DNA from: a bacterium
Lineage (GTDB): Bacteria > Desulfobacterota > GWC2-55-46
NCBI GenBank assembly: GCA_027310325.1
Contig: DAIDBB010000372.1
Location: 1 to 5,092 of the forward strand
DNA: 5,092 bases
Direction of reading: 5' to 3'
Shown here: positions 1 through 5,092 of the stretch, piece after piece
Layout of the letters: each line of letters starts with the position of its first letter
How positions within the stretch are numbered: position 1 is the first letter of the stretch
Notes under the pieces: generated by a model
Seen by the model: the letters and a program-made list of their open reading frames with translations, nothing else
Databases searched by the model: none
What the model was told of the DNA's origin: nothing
Translations under genes and position numbers: made by a program

Positions 1-2041
1 TCGCTACCCCTATATCGGCCTGCGCGAGCGCGGGCGCGTCGTTTATACCGTCTCCCACCATCGCCACGATCTTCCCGGCGGCCTGAAGCCCCTTGACGGC
101 CCCCGCCTTTTCTCCGGGGAGCACGTTGGCAATTACGTTACCGATGCCTACCTGCCTCGCTATCGCCCTGGCCGTCCTTTCGTTGTCGCCGGTCAGCATT
201 ATGACTTCCACGTTCTCTTTTTTAAGGGCATTAACCGCCGATATGGAGCTTTCTTTGAGGGTATCCGCCACGGCTATGACCCCGATCACGTCTTTATTTC
301 TCGCGAGTATCATCGCGGTCTTACCCCCTTCTTCAAGGCCTTTGAGGGTGTCTTCGATGGTCCCCAGCGCGATACCGCTCGCTTCCATGAGCTTTCTATT
401 TCCGAAAAGTACGGTCTCGCCCCTGTAACCGACCTTTACCCCTTTGCCTGGAACGGCCTCAAAGGAGTCGGGGTCGGGGACGTCGAGGCCTTTCATCTTT
501 GCCGCCTTCAGGATGGCCTCGCCAAGAGGATGCTCAGAACCTTTCTCCGCCACGGCGGCAAGGACAAGCGCCTCGTCTTCCTTCGCCCCGAAGCTCAGGA
601 TATCCGTAACCGAAGGCTCCCCCTTCGTAAGCGTGCCGGTCTTATCGAAGACCACGGTCGTAAGCTTCTGGGCGCGTTCGAGATACTCCCCTCCCCTTAT
701 GAGTATCCCCGCCTCCGCCCCTTTTCCGACCCCGACCATGAGGGCGGCGGGCGTGGCTATTCCCAGGGCGCAGGGGCAAGATATGATAAGCACCGCTATG
801 AAGGCCAGAAGCCCCTGGGGGAAGTTCCCGGCTATCCACCACCAGCCGAAAAAGGCGATAAAGGCCGCGACCACGACGGCGGGCACAAAGTAGCCCGTCA
901 CTTTATCGGCGATCCTCTGTATTGGGGCGCTTGATGCCTGCGCCTCCTCGACCATCTTTATTATCTGGCTGAGGGTCGTCTCGGCCCCGACGCGCTTGGC
1001 CCTGAACTTGAACATCCCGACCTTGTTGATCGTCGCCCCTATGACCTCGTCCCCGGGCTTCTTCTCGACGGGTATGGATTCTCCCGTTATCATCTTCTCA
1101 TCGACGGACGAAGAGCCCTCGATGACGACGCCGTCGGCCGGTATCTTCTCTCCGGGCCTTACGACGACGACGTCGTCCACCAGTACCGCTTCAGCCGGGA
1201 CTTCCATCTCGTTTCCGTCTCTTATCACGCGCGCGGTCTGGGGCTTGAGGTCGAGGAGCTTTCTGACCGCGGCGGAGGATTTTTTCTTTATTATCTCCTC
1301 CATGTATTTGCCTAACAGCACGAAGGCGATGATGATCGCCGAGACCTCGAAGTAGACGTCCCTCTCCTCGACCTTGACCGGCAGTATATTTGGCGCGAAT
1401 ATGACTACTACCGAATACACGTATGCCACGGACGTGCCAAGCGCGATGAGGAAGTCCATGTTTATCATCCGGTTCTTTATGGCATTATAGGAGCCCTTGT
1501 AAAAGCTCCACCCTCCCAGGAACTGAACCGGGGTAACGAGGATAAAGAGCCAGACCCCCCACGTAAACCACGGAAGCTGCGGTATCGGGGCCCAGGTGAC
1601 GATGGACGCCCCCGCCGCGAGCCCCAGAAAAAAGGCGGCCCTGAGGAGCGCGAGGGCGAGCACGCCAAAGAGCGCGATCGTTACCCTCTTTTTCATCTTC
1701 TTCAGCTCTTCCTCCGGGGCGACGAATGTACTTAAACAGCCGTCGCTGCAGAAATAGTACGTCCTTCCGCCCTGCTCCTTTTTGAGGGATTTCGCCTTAT
1801 CGACGACCATGCCGCAGATCGGGTCCTTGGCGGTCTCATGGACGCCGGCCCCGGCCGCGACCATCGCCCTGTGGCCCCCCGCTTTTTCGGGTCCGCCCTT
1901 GGAGACAAAGGCCTCCGGGCCCGCATCGAAACGCTCCTTGCACTTCAAGGAGCAGAAGTAGACGTCCTGCCCTTTATAGGCGCTCTTTCCGGCGGCCTTC
2001 TTCGGGTCTACTTCCATCCCGCATACAGGGTCTTTTGCCAT
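1..2041 (-). CDS. copA: Cu(+)-exporting P1B-type ATPase with two N-terminal YHS domains (3' end outside window)
   Basis: An inner-membrane ATP-driven pump that should expel Cu(+) from the cytoplasm. I translated 680 residues from the ATG at 2041 without a break; the reading frame runs off base 1. Two YHS metal-binding modules come first: Cys7, Cys30, Cys34 and Cys76, Cys98, Cys102, each with a CGM and a YFCSxxC motif. No HMA (CxxC) domain is present. Hydrophobic segments follow at about 120-147, 158-177 (with the GG kink at 176-177), 193-217 and 229-248, with NMDFLIALGTS at 194-204. The actuator has TGES at 319-322. The transmembrane metal site is CPC at 422-424. The phosphorylated Asp is D466 in DKTGTLT, the nucleotide-domain HP is at 504-505, and GDGINDAP starts at 663. 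Roughly 80-100 residues, including the last two membrane helices, are missing. CPC excludes the CPH (CopB-like) subgroup, and the helix sequences favour Cu over Zn/Cd. GGAGGA at 2046-2051 lies 4 bases upstream of the ATG (5 bases from its GGAGG core). Confidence 0.96.
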   Translation of the reverse strand, partial: MAKDPVCGMEVDPKKAAGKSAYKGQDVYFCSLKCKERFDAGPEAFVSKGGPEKAGGHRAMVAAGAGVHETAKDPICGMVVDKAKSLKKEQGGRTYYFCSDGCLSTFVAPEEELKKMKKRVTIALFGVLALALLRAAFFLGLAAGASIVTWAPIPQLPWFTWGVWLFILVTPVQFLGGWSFYKGSYNAIKNRMINMDFLIALGTSVAYVYSVVVIFAPNILPVKVEERDVYFEVSAIIIAFVLLGKYMEEIIKKKSSAAVRKLLDLKPQTARVIRDGNEMEVPAEAVLVDDVVVVRPGEKIPADGVVIEGSSSVDEKMITGESIPVEKKPGDEVIGATINKVGMFKFRAKRVGAETTLSQIIKMVEEAQASSAPIQRIADKVTGYFVPAVVVAAFIAFFGWWWIAGNFPQGLLAFIAVLIISCPCALGIATPAALMVGVGKGAEAGILIRGGEYLERAQKLTTVVFDKTGTLTKGEPSVTDILSFGAKEDEALVLAAVAEKGSEHPLGEAILKAAKMKGLDVPDPDSFEAVPGKGVKVGYRGETVLFGNRKLMEASGIALGTIEDTLKGLEEGGKTAMILARNKDVIGVIAVADTLKESSISAVNALKKENVEVIMLTGDNERTARAIARQVGIGNVIANVLPGEKAGAVKGLQAAGKIVAMVGDGINDAPALAQADIGVA

Positions 2042-2066
2042 GTAATCCTCCCCATTTCACATTTTC

Positions 2067-2086
2067 CCGGCCTGAACGCCGGCCGG
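2067..2086 (-). promoter_or_regulatory. GC-rich hairpin in the copA leader
   Basis: On the minus strand CCGGCC (2086-2081) pairs with GGCCGG (2072-2067) around an 8-base loop, giving a perfect 6-bp stem. It sits between the proposed promoter and the copA ribosome site at 2046-2051. It is not followed by a T run in either direction, so it does not read as an intrinsic terminator. It could affect leader stability or translation, or could be incidental in GC-rich DNA. Confidence 0.4.
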
Positions 2087-2100
2087 ATGAGTACAGAACC

Positions 2101-2129
2101 AGAGTATCAATGCTATTATACGCTGTCAA
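2101..2129 (-). promoter_or_regulatory. Candidate copA promoter
   Basis: Reading toward copA, TTGACA is at 2129-2124 and TATAAT at 2120-2115. Both are perfect sigma-70 hexamers, but only 3 bases separate them, so they cannot serve together. Two readings are possible. In the first, TTGACA pairs over a 17-base spacer with TACTCT (2106-2101), a weak -10. In the second, TATAAT is the -10, no -35 is recognisable upstream, and the promoter depends on an activator bound to the palindrome at 2141-2154. Transcription from either would start roughly 50-70 bases before the copA ATG. Confidence 0.5.
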
Positions 2130-2131
2130 GT

Positions 2132-2141
2132 CCGCATGCGG
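2132..2141. promoter_or_regulatory. 10-bp palindrome CCGCATGCGG next to the copA promoter
   Basis: A perfect 10-bp inverted repeat without a loop. It shares its last base with the 14-bp palindrome at 2141-2154 and lies immediately upstream of the TTGACA/TATAAT hexamers. It may be part of a composite operator; it is short enough to be chance. Confidence 0.3.
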
Positions 2142-2154
2142 GGACGATCGTCCC
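2141..2154. promoter_or_regulatory. Perfect 14-bp palindrome, candidate operator for copA
   Basis: GGGACGATCGTCCC is exactly self-complementary with no loop, so it cannot fold into a terminator hairpin but fits a dimeric regulator site. Its centre (about 2147.5) would lie near -40 if TATAAT at 2120-2115 is the -10 element, the position typical of an activator replacing a missing -35. I see no regulator gene in the window. It does not match the CueR or CopY sites I know, so the cognate protein is unknown. Confidence 0.5.
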
Positions 2155-2194
2155 TGTAGAATACGGTCTTCCTGCGTAGCCGCTCATATTACAG

Positions 2195-3844
2195 TTACAG
2201 TTTACCGGATCTAAAGATCGACCAGACAAGCCAGAACCCGAGGAGCAAGGCTATTATATATCCGCTGAAGCCGATTATCGGGATGCCGTCGTAAGAAGGG
2301 CCTATGTGAACCTGCATGATTATGGAAGACCCTATGATTATGGCCGCTATGATGAGACTGAAGGAGAGCCGGTTGCTGGCCTTGTCGATATGCGCTTCGA
2401 GGTCCTCGAGTTTCTCGTGCCTCAGCTTTAGCTCAAGCCCCTTTTCACCCAGGTTTTTGGCGAGCCGCGTCAAATTCTCGGGCAGGTCCCTTGAAAACCT
2501 GTTGATCGTCCTCATGGCCCTGTAGACGTCCTTTTTCGACATCGAGGGCATAAGCTCGCGGAGCATGAGCCTGGCGGCAAAAGGCCTTATGTTCTCGGCG
2601 AGGTTGAAGTCCGGGTCGAGGTTGCGCACGATGGACTCGACCCCCATAAAGGTCTTACCCAGAAGGAGGAGTTCCCTTTTTACCTTTATATGGTATTTCT
2701 TGCCGATATCGATCATGTTCCTCATGACCTCCGCGAATGAAAACTCCTTCATCGGGAGCCTGTAATACGCGTTTATGAAATCCCCTATGTCATTCTTGAA
2801 GGCATTCCTGTCCGTATCTTCGCTTATCGCCCCCATATTCAGATAGCTATCGACTATGCCGTCCATGTCCTTATCGACGAAGGCGAGGAAAAGGTCGGCG
2901 AGGTTCTCCTTCATCCGCTCATCGATCTCTCCCACGATGCCGAAGTCGTGGAAGCATATGCTCCCGTCTTCCATGACGAAGATATTCCCGGGGTGGGGAT
3001 CGGCGTGGAAGAAACCGTGCTCGAATATCTGGGCGAGGTAGAGATCGTTGATCCTTCTGGCGAGATCGTGCCTTCGCGTGCCGCCCTCGCCGAAGAAATC
3101 AGAGACCTTCTTGCCGGAGCTGAATTCCGCCGTAAGGACGCGTCTTTTCGTCAGGTCGCCGATTACGGCCGGGACGTGAACGCGCTCATCGCCCCTGAAG
3201 TCCTCCTGGAACCTCTCTCCGTTCCTCCCCTCGATTACAAAGTCGAGCTCCCTCGTTATGGTCTTCTCGAACTCATCCACCAGGCCCGCGGGGTCATAGT
3301 ACCGGCTTTCGGGGATGTACTTTTCAAAAAGGCGGGCGAGCGTACGCATGATATCGAGGTCTCTTTTGATGACCGCCTCTATCCCCGGCCTCCGGACCTT
3401 CACCGCGACCTGGGTCCCGTCTTTAAGCGCGGCCCTGTGGACCTGCCCGATGGAGGCCGCCGCGAGCGGCTCTTCGTTGAAGCTTCCGTAAAGCTCCTCC
3501 GCGGGCCTCCCGAACTCTTCCATGATTACCGATTTGACCTCTTTTACCGGAAACGGGGGGACTGTGTCCTGGAGCTTTCTCAGTTCAATTATGACGTCGT
3601 CGGGCAGAAGGTCGCTCCTTAAGCTCAGCACCTGTCCGAACTTGACGAACGTCGGGCCGAGCTCTTCGAGGGTCTTCCTGACCCTTTCAGCCCGGGTCGC
3701 GAATTTCGCCTCCCCGCCGGCTTTTCCGCGACGGGCTATGCGCCCCCCGATGCCGGACCTTTCCACTAAATGCCCGAAGCCGTGCCTGATGAGGACGGAC
3801 GCTATCTCTTCAATACGGGCTATGTTTTTGAAGGCATCCTTCAT
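2195..3844 (-). CDS. ubiB: ABC1/UbiB-family atypical kinase-like membrane protein
   Basis: A member of the ABC1/ADCK/UbiB/AarF family: protein-kinase-like ATPases linked to isoprenoid quinone synthesis or lipid handling at the inner membrane; the precise substrate is unsettled. Numbering here starts at the in-frame TTG one codon upstream, so subtract 1 for the ATG start. The family KxGQ signature is at 69-72 (TFVKFGQ). The Ala-rich loop AAASIGQ at 129-135 replaces the usual Gly-rich loop. VAVKV at 147-151 holds ATP-binding K150. HADPHPGN at 281-288 holds catalytic D283 and N288, and HDFG at 300-303 holds metal-binding D301. A charged, probably helical stretch (about 455-490) precedes two C-terminal membrane segments near 495-513 and 523-545, the usual UbiB anchor. 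The length of 549 aa is normal. I chose the ATG at 3844, which overlaps an upstream TGA as TGATG; TTG at 3847 is an alternative start. AGGGGA lies 9 bases before the ATG. No quinone-synthesis genes are visible, so the symbol indicates family, not proven role. Confidence 0.93.
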   Translation of the reverse strand: MKDAFKNIARIEEIASVLIRHGFGHLVERSGIGGRIARRGKAGGEAKFATRAERVRKTLEELGPTFVKFGQVLSLRSDLLPDDVIIELRKLQDTVPPFPVKEVKSVIMEEFGRPAEELYGSFNEEPLAAASIGQVHRAALKDGTQVAVKVRRPGIEAVIKRDLDIMRTLARLFEKYIPESRYYDPAGLVDEFEKTITRELDFVIEGRNGERFQEDFRGDERVHVPAVIGDLTKRRVLTAEFSSGKKVSDFFGEGGTRRHDLARRINDLYLAQIFEHGFFHADPHPGNIFVMEDGSICFHDFGIVGEIDERMKENLADLFLAFVDKDMDGIVDSYLNMGAISEDTDRNAFKNDIGDFINAYYRLPMKEFSFAEVMRNMIDIGKKYHIKVKRELLLLGKTFMGVESIVRNLDPDFNLAENIRPFAARLMLRELMPSMSKKDVYRAMRTINRFSRDLPENLTRLAKNLGEKGLELKLRHEKLEDLEAHIDKASNRLSFSLIIAAIIIGSSIIMQVHIGPSYDGIPIIGFSGYIIALLLGFWLVWSIFRSGKL

Positions 3845-3936
3845 CAATAAAAATCCCCTGCCGGAAGGCCGGCTATCTTCCGGTCAAGATATTTCATCGG
3901 CTTTTCCATTTGCATGACTTTTTCGAGGTAAGGGGA
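3844..3936 (-). other. In-frame extension of the 75-aa ORF past its TGA, or a 23-codon leader ORF
   Basis: The reading frame of the 75-residue protein continues past its TGA (3939-3937) for 30 sense codons to a second TGA (3846-3844) that overlaps the kinase ATG as TGATG. Within it, ATG codons at 3915 and 3909 could start peptides of 23 or 21 residues, rich in Lys and Met and beginning MQMEKPMKYLDRK. No ribosome site precedes either ATG. It could be a small translated leader ORF coupled to the kinase, a readthrough or recoded extension of the upstream protein, or ordinary spacer that happens to be open. Codon composition alone does not decide. Confidence 0.3.
3861..3883 (-). promoter_or_regulatory. 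7-bp inverted repeat ahead of the kinase gene
   Basis: CCGGAAG (3883-3877 on the minus strand) pairs with CTTCCGG (3867-3861) around a 9-base loop. It ends just before the AGGGGA ribosome site and a short T run (3852-3848). The T run is separated from the stem by about 8 bases, so it is a poor terminator. It may be a leader hairpin affecting kinase translation, an attenuating processing element, or an operator. Confidence 0.4.
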
Positions 3937-4164
3937 TCAGCAGCACCCGCTCCCCTTTTTATCTTTTTTGCCTGACACGGTATCGTTCGCCTGCCCTTTA
4001 CCGTGGTCGTGGCCGGCTTCTCCATGCCTGTGTTCGGGGCCGCCTCCTCCATCGCCCCCGCCGTGAGAGTGGCCCCCTGCGCCGCACCCTCCCCCCGCTC
4101 TCATTATGAGGAAAAACAGGGCCCCTATTACGACCACCAATAAAATCGGACCTAGACTAGACAT
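3937..4164 (-). CDS. Small membrane-anchored Gly/His/Cys-rich putative metal-binding protein
   Basis: The 75 residues start with one hydrophobic helix (about 5-21), followed by a low-complexity tail. The tail has His in HxH pairs at 32/34, 45/47 and 52/54, Cys27 just after the membrane, and a C-terminal GCC (Cys74, Cys75). This composition suggests binding of Cu, Zn or Ni at the membrane face. With a short N-terminus and Arg22 after the helix, the side of the membrane is uncertain. No enzymatic motif is present and I do not recognise a named family. ATG at 4164 has GGAGG at 4173-4169, 4 bases upstream. The gene lies 35 bases after the exported Met-rich protein and before the kinase, in the same direction, so it is probably co-transcribed. 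Its reading frame stays open after the TGA (see 3844-3936). Confidence 0.75.
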   Translation of the reverse strand: MSSLGPILLVVVIGALFFLIMRAGGGCGAGGHSHGGGDGGGGPEHRHGEAGHDHGKGQANDTVSGKKDKKGSGCC

Positions 4165-4199
4165 ATTCCCTCCGGTAGATCAGTAAATTGCCCATCCCG

Positions 4200-4694
4200 C
4201 TACTTCGTCATCTCTTTTCGGACTTCAAACCTGAATACCCTCTCGTCGACCCCGGCGACCCCCTTTACCACGAGTTCGACAAATTTCGCCCCGGATATGT
4301 CCGCATCCTTGAACTTAAGGGTCGCCTCCCTGTGGTGGCCGGAGCCCGACGAAGAAACCATATCAGGATGATATTCCTTACCGGCGTCATCACGCAGATG
4401 CGCGATTTTGGCGAACTTGTATTGGTCAAGGTCTACGGTATGGGTATCCAGCGCCACGTCAAAAACTGGGTCTTTGGATTCCGCGGGATTTTTATATGTC
4501 GCCTTTACCTTGACCCCGGCGGCTTCAGCCTCTTGAGTAGAGGCCTTCGCCTCCTCTTTACCCCTGGATGAGTTTTCCATCGTCCCTCCACCCATGTGGT
4601 CTTTCATATTGTCCATATCCATCATCTGCCCGTACGACCGGGGCGCGACAAACAACATCGCAAAGACAAAAACAGCCGCCATCTTCCGTTTCAT
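4200..4694 (-). CDS. Exported Met/His-rich protein with a conserved beta-rich C-terminal domain
   Basis: The 164 residues begin with a signal peptide: KRK, a hydrophobic core at about 5-18, and likely cleavage near Gly22/Gln23. There is no lipobox Cys. The mature N-terminus is a Met cluster (Met24, 25, 27, 30, 34 and 39) with His33, a pattern typical of periplasmic Cu(I) binding. A charged Ala/Glu/Lys linker (about 43-59) follows. The domain at about 60-158 has alternating hydrophobic stretches consistent with an Ig-like beta sandwich, and conserved-looking motifs DTHTVDL at 83-89, GHH at 119-121 and GVAGVDERVFRFE at 145-157. I cannot name the family; the role as a periplasmic copper-binding or chaperone protein is inferred from composition and neighbours. 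I chose ATG at 4694 because AGGAGG lies 7 bases before it and it overlaps the upstream stop as ATGA. An upstream in-frame ATG at 4724 lacks these and would put Glu/Lys/Arg residues before the signal peptide. Confidence 0.82.
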   Translation of the reverse strand: MKRKMAAVFVFAMLFVAPRSYGQMMDMDNMKDHMGGGTMENSSRGKEEAKASTQEAEAAGVKVKATYKNPAESKDPVFDVALDTHTVDLDQYKFAKIAHLRDDAGKEYHPDMVSSSGSGHHREATLKFKDADISGAKFVELVVKGVAGVDERVFRFEVRKEMTK

Positions 4695-4921
4695 ACCGTA
4701 CCCTCCTCGTTTTTTAAATTCCATTTTTTCTCCGCGTTCCCGTTTTTCCTTTCATCCGTTACGGGGCAATCCTGGAAAGGGGCCTCTTTGTCCCTGTCCT
4801 GGATTATAGCTTCATTTTTGTGGCCTTCCTTGCCGTGCCCTCCCGTCATCCCCAGATGATGTCCGAAGCCTAAAAAACCGACAACCATGAATACGGCCAT
4901 GACGCCCATTACTATGCCCAT
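4691..4921 (-). CDS. Small membrane-anchored His-containing protein, putative metal handling
   Basis: The 76 residues comprise one Met- and Val-rich hydrophobic helix (about 2-19), then GHHLGM and GGHGKEGH with His21, 22, 29 and 34, then a charged tail with a single Cys52. The start is well supported: AAGGAGG at 4934-4928 lies 6 bases before the ATG. The stop TGA overlaps the next ATG (ATGA at 4694-4691), which supports real translation and coupling. Size and layout recall the short His-bearing membrane proteins (DUF2933-like) that sit between ICMT-like genes and copA in other bacteria, but this link is from memory of the arrangement, not a verified match. A role in presenting or sensing Cu at the membrane is inferred. 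Confidence 0.7.
   Translation of the reverse strand: MGIVMGVMAVFMVVGFLGFGHHLGMTGGHGKEGHKNEAIIQDRDKEAPFQDCPVTDERKNGNAEKKWNLKNEEGTV
4702..4707 (-). promoter_or_regulatory. Ribosome binding site that fixes the start of the exported Met-rich protein
   Basis: A complete AGGAGG on the minus strand sits 7 bases before ATG 4694, inside the end of the upstream gene. It favours that start over the in-frame ATG at 4724. Confidence 0.8.
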
Positions 4922-4969
4922 CCGAAGCCTCCTTAATGCACCGCTACTTTCATGGAAAACGGCAACTCT

Positions 4970-5092
4970 TTACCTGCCGCCCCGGCTTATCCTGGGGATA
5001 AACATCGGCACCCTTTCCCTGTATCTCCCGTACTCTTCCCCGAACTCCTTTTCCATGTCTTTCTCTTCCCTTTTGGCGAGCTTATAGTAGGC
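4970..5092 (-). CDS. C-terminus of an isoprenylcysteine carboxyl methyltransferase (ICMT)-like membrane protein (5' end outside window)
   Basis: The frame entering at base 5092 encodes 40 residues and ends at TAA (4972-4970). It reads AYYKLAKREEKDMEKEFG, then EEYGRYRERVP, then MFIPR. The series Y-x-x-L-A-x-R-E-E, F-G-x-x-Y-x-x-Y and V-P-x-F-I-P is the usual C-terminal end of bacterial ICMT/PEMT-like methyltransferases, polytopic membrane proteins that use S-adenosylmethionine. The catalytic part lies outside the window, so activity cannot be judged, and the substrate of the bacterial homologues is generally unknown. It is followed after 48 bases by the small His-containing membrane protein in the same direction, an arrangement I associate with copper-efflux clusters. 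Confidence 0.78.
   Translation of the reverse strand, partial: AYYKLAKREEKDMEKEFGEEYGRYRERVPMFIPRISRGGR

Noticed and set aside
93..1355. Several plus-strand ORFs of 110-150 codons
   Set aside because: All are antisense to the uninterrupted P1B ATPase frame and have low-complexity Ser/Pro/Arg-rich translations typical of shadows.
1..2041. Frameshift or truncation in copA
   Set aside because: Translation is continuous with all expected motifs in order; the missing C-terminus is due to the window edge.
1838..2179. Plus-strand ORF of 113 codons spanning the copA start and promoter region
   Set aside because: It is antisense to the YHS domains and crosses the palindromic control region; no ribosome site or domain supports it.
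2948..3622. Plus-strand ORF of 224 codons
   Set aside because: It lies antisense to the ABC1 kinase catalytic region, whose motifs are intact on the minus strand; long open antisense frames are common in GC-rich coding DNA, and its protein shows no recognisable domain.
3848..3883. Intrinsic terminator between the His/Cys-rich gene and the kinase
   Set aside because: The stem is followed by the ribosome site before the short T run, so the T run does not directly follow the hairpin and is immediately followed by the kinase start.
3937..3939. Firm selenocysteine call at the TGA
   Set aside because: No convincing SECIS hairpin is visible downstream and no conservation data are available; kept only as a hypothesis.
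4200..4724. Longer version of the exported protein starting at ATG 4724
   Set aside because: It adds ten charged residues before an already complete signal peptide and lacks the AGGAGG and ATGA overlap that support ATG 4694.

Overview
Every gene I can support in this window lies on the minus strand, so transcription runs from high to low coordinates. The order is: the tail of an isoprenylcysteine-methyltransferase-like membrane protein (5092-4970), a 76-residue membrane-anchored His-containing protein (4921-4691), a 164-residue exported Met/His-rich protein (4694-4200), a 75-residue membrane-anchored Gly/His/Cys-rich protein (4164-3937), an in-frame extension or tiny ORF (3936-3844), an ABC1/UbiB-family kinase-like protein (3844-2195), and a Cu(+)-exporting P1B-type ATPase with two N-terminal YHS domains (2041 to beyond base 1). 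All long plus-strand ORFs look like antisense shadows.

The theme is copper (or a related soft metal) handling. The ATPase carries the CPC transmembrane metal site, the DKTGTLT phosphorylation motif and the CopA-type NMDFLIALGTS segment. The small proteins upstream put His, Met and Cys clusters at or outside the membrane. An ICMT-like protein beside a tiny His-rich membrane protein and a CopA is, from my general knowledge, a recurring bacterial arrangement. The less expected member is the ABC1 kinase, which is normally tied to isoprenoid quinone metabolism.

The genes from 5092 to 2195 are tightly spaced. There is an ATGA stop/start overlap at 4691-4694, a 35-base gap at 4165-4199, and a TGATG junction at the kinase start. 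This looks like one operon. copA is separated by a 153-base gap (2042-2194). That gap holds a perfect 14-bp palindrome, an adjoining 10-bp palindrome, consensus-like TATAAT and TTGACA hexamers, and a GC-rich hairpin in the leader, so copA probably also has its own regulated promoter.

The DNA is moderately GC-rich (roughly mid-50s percent by eye), with frequent ATA (Ile) and AGG (Arg) codons and strong GGAGG ribosome sites. This suggests a Gram-negative bacterium of the Desulfobacterota/Nitrospirota kind, but the assignment is weak. I saw no RNA genes, mobile elements or CRISPR arrays.
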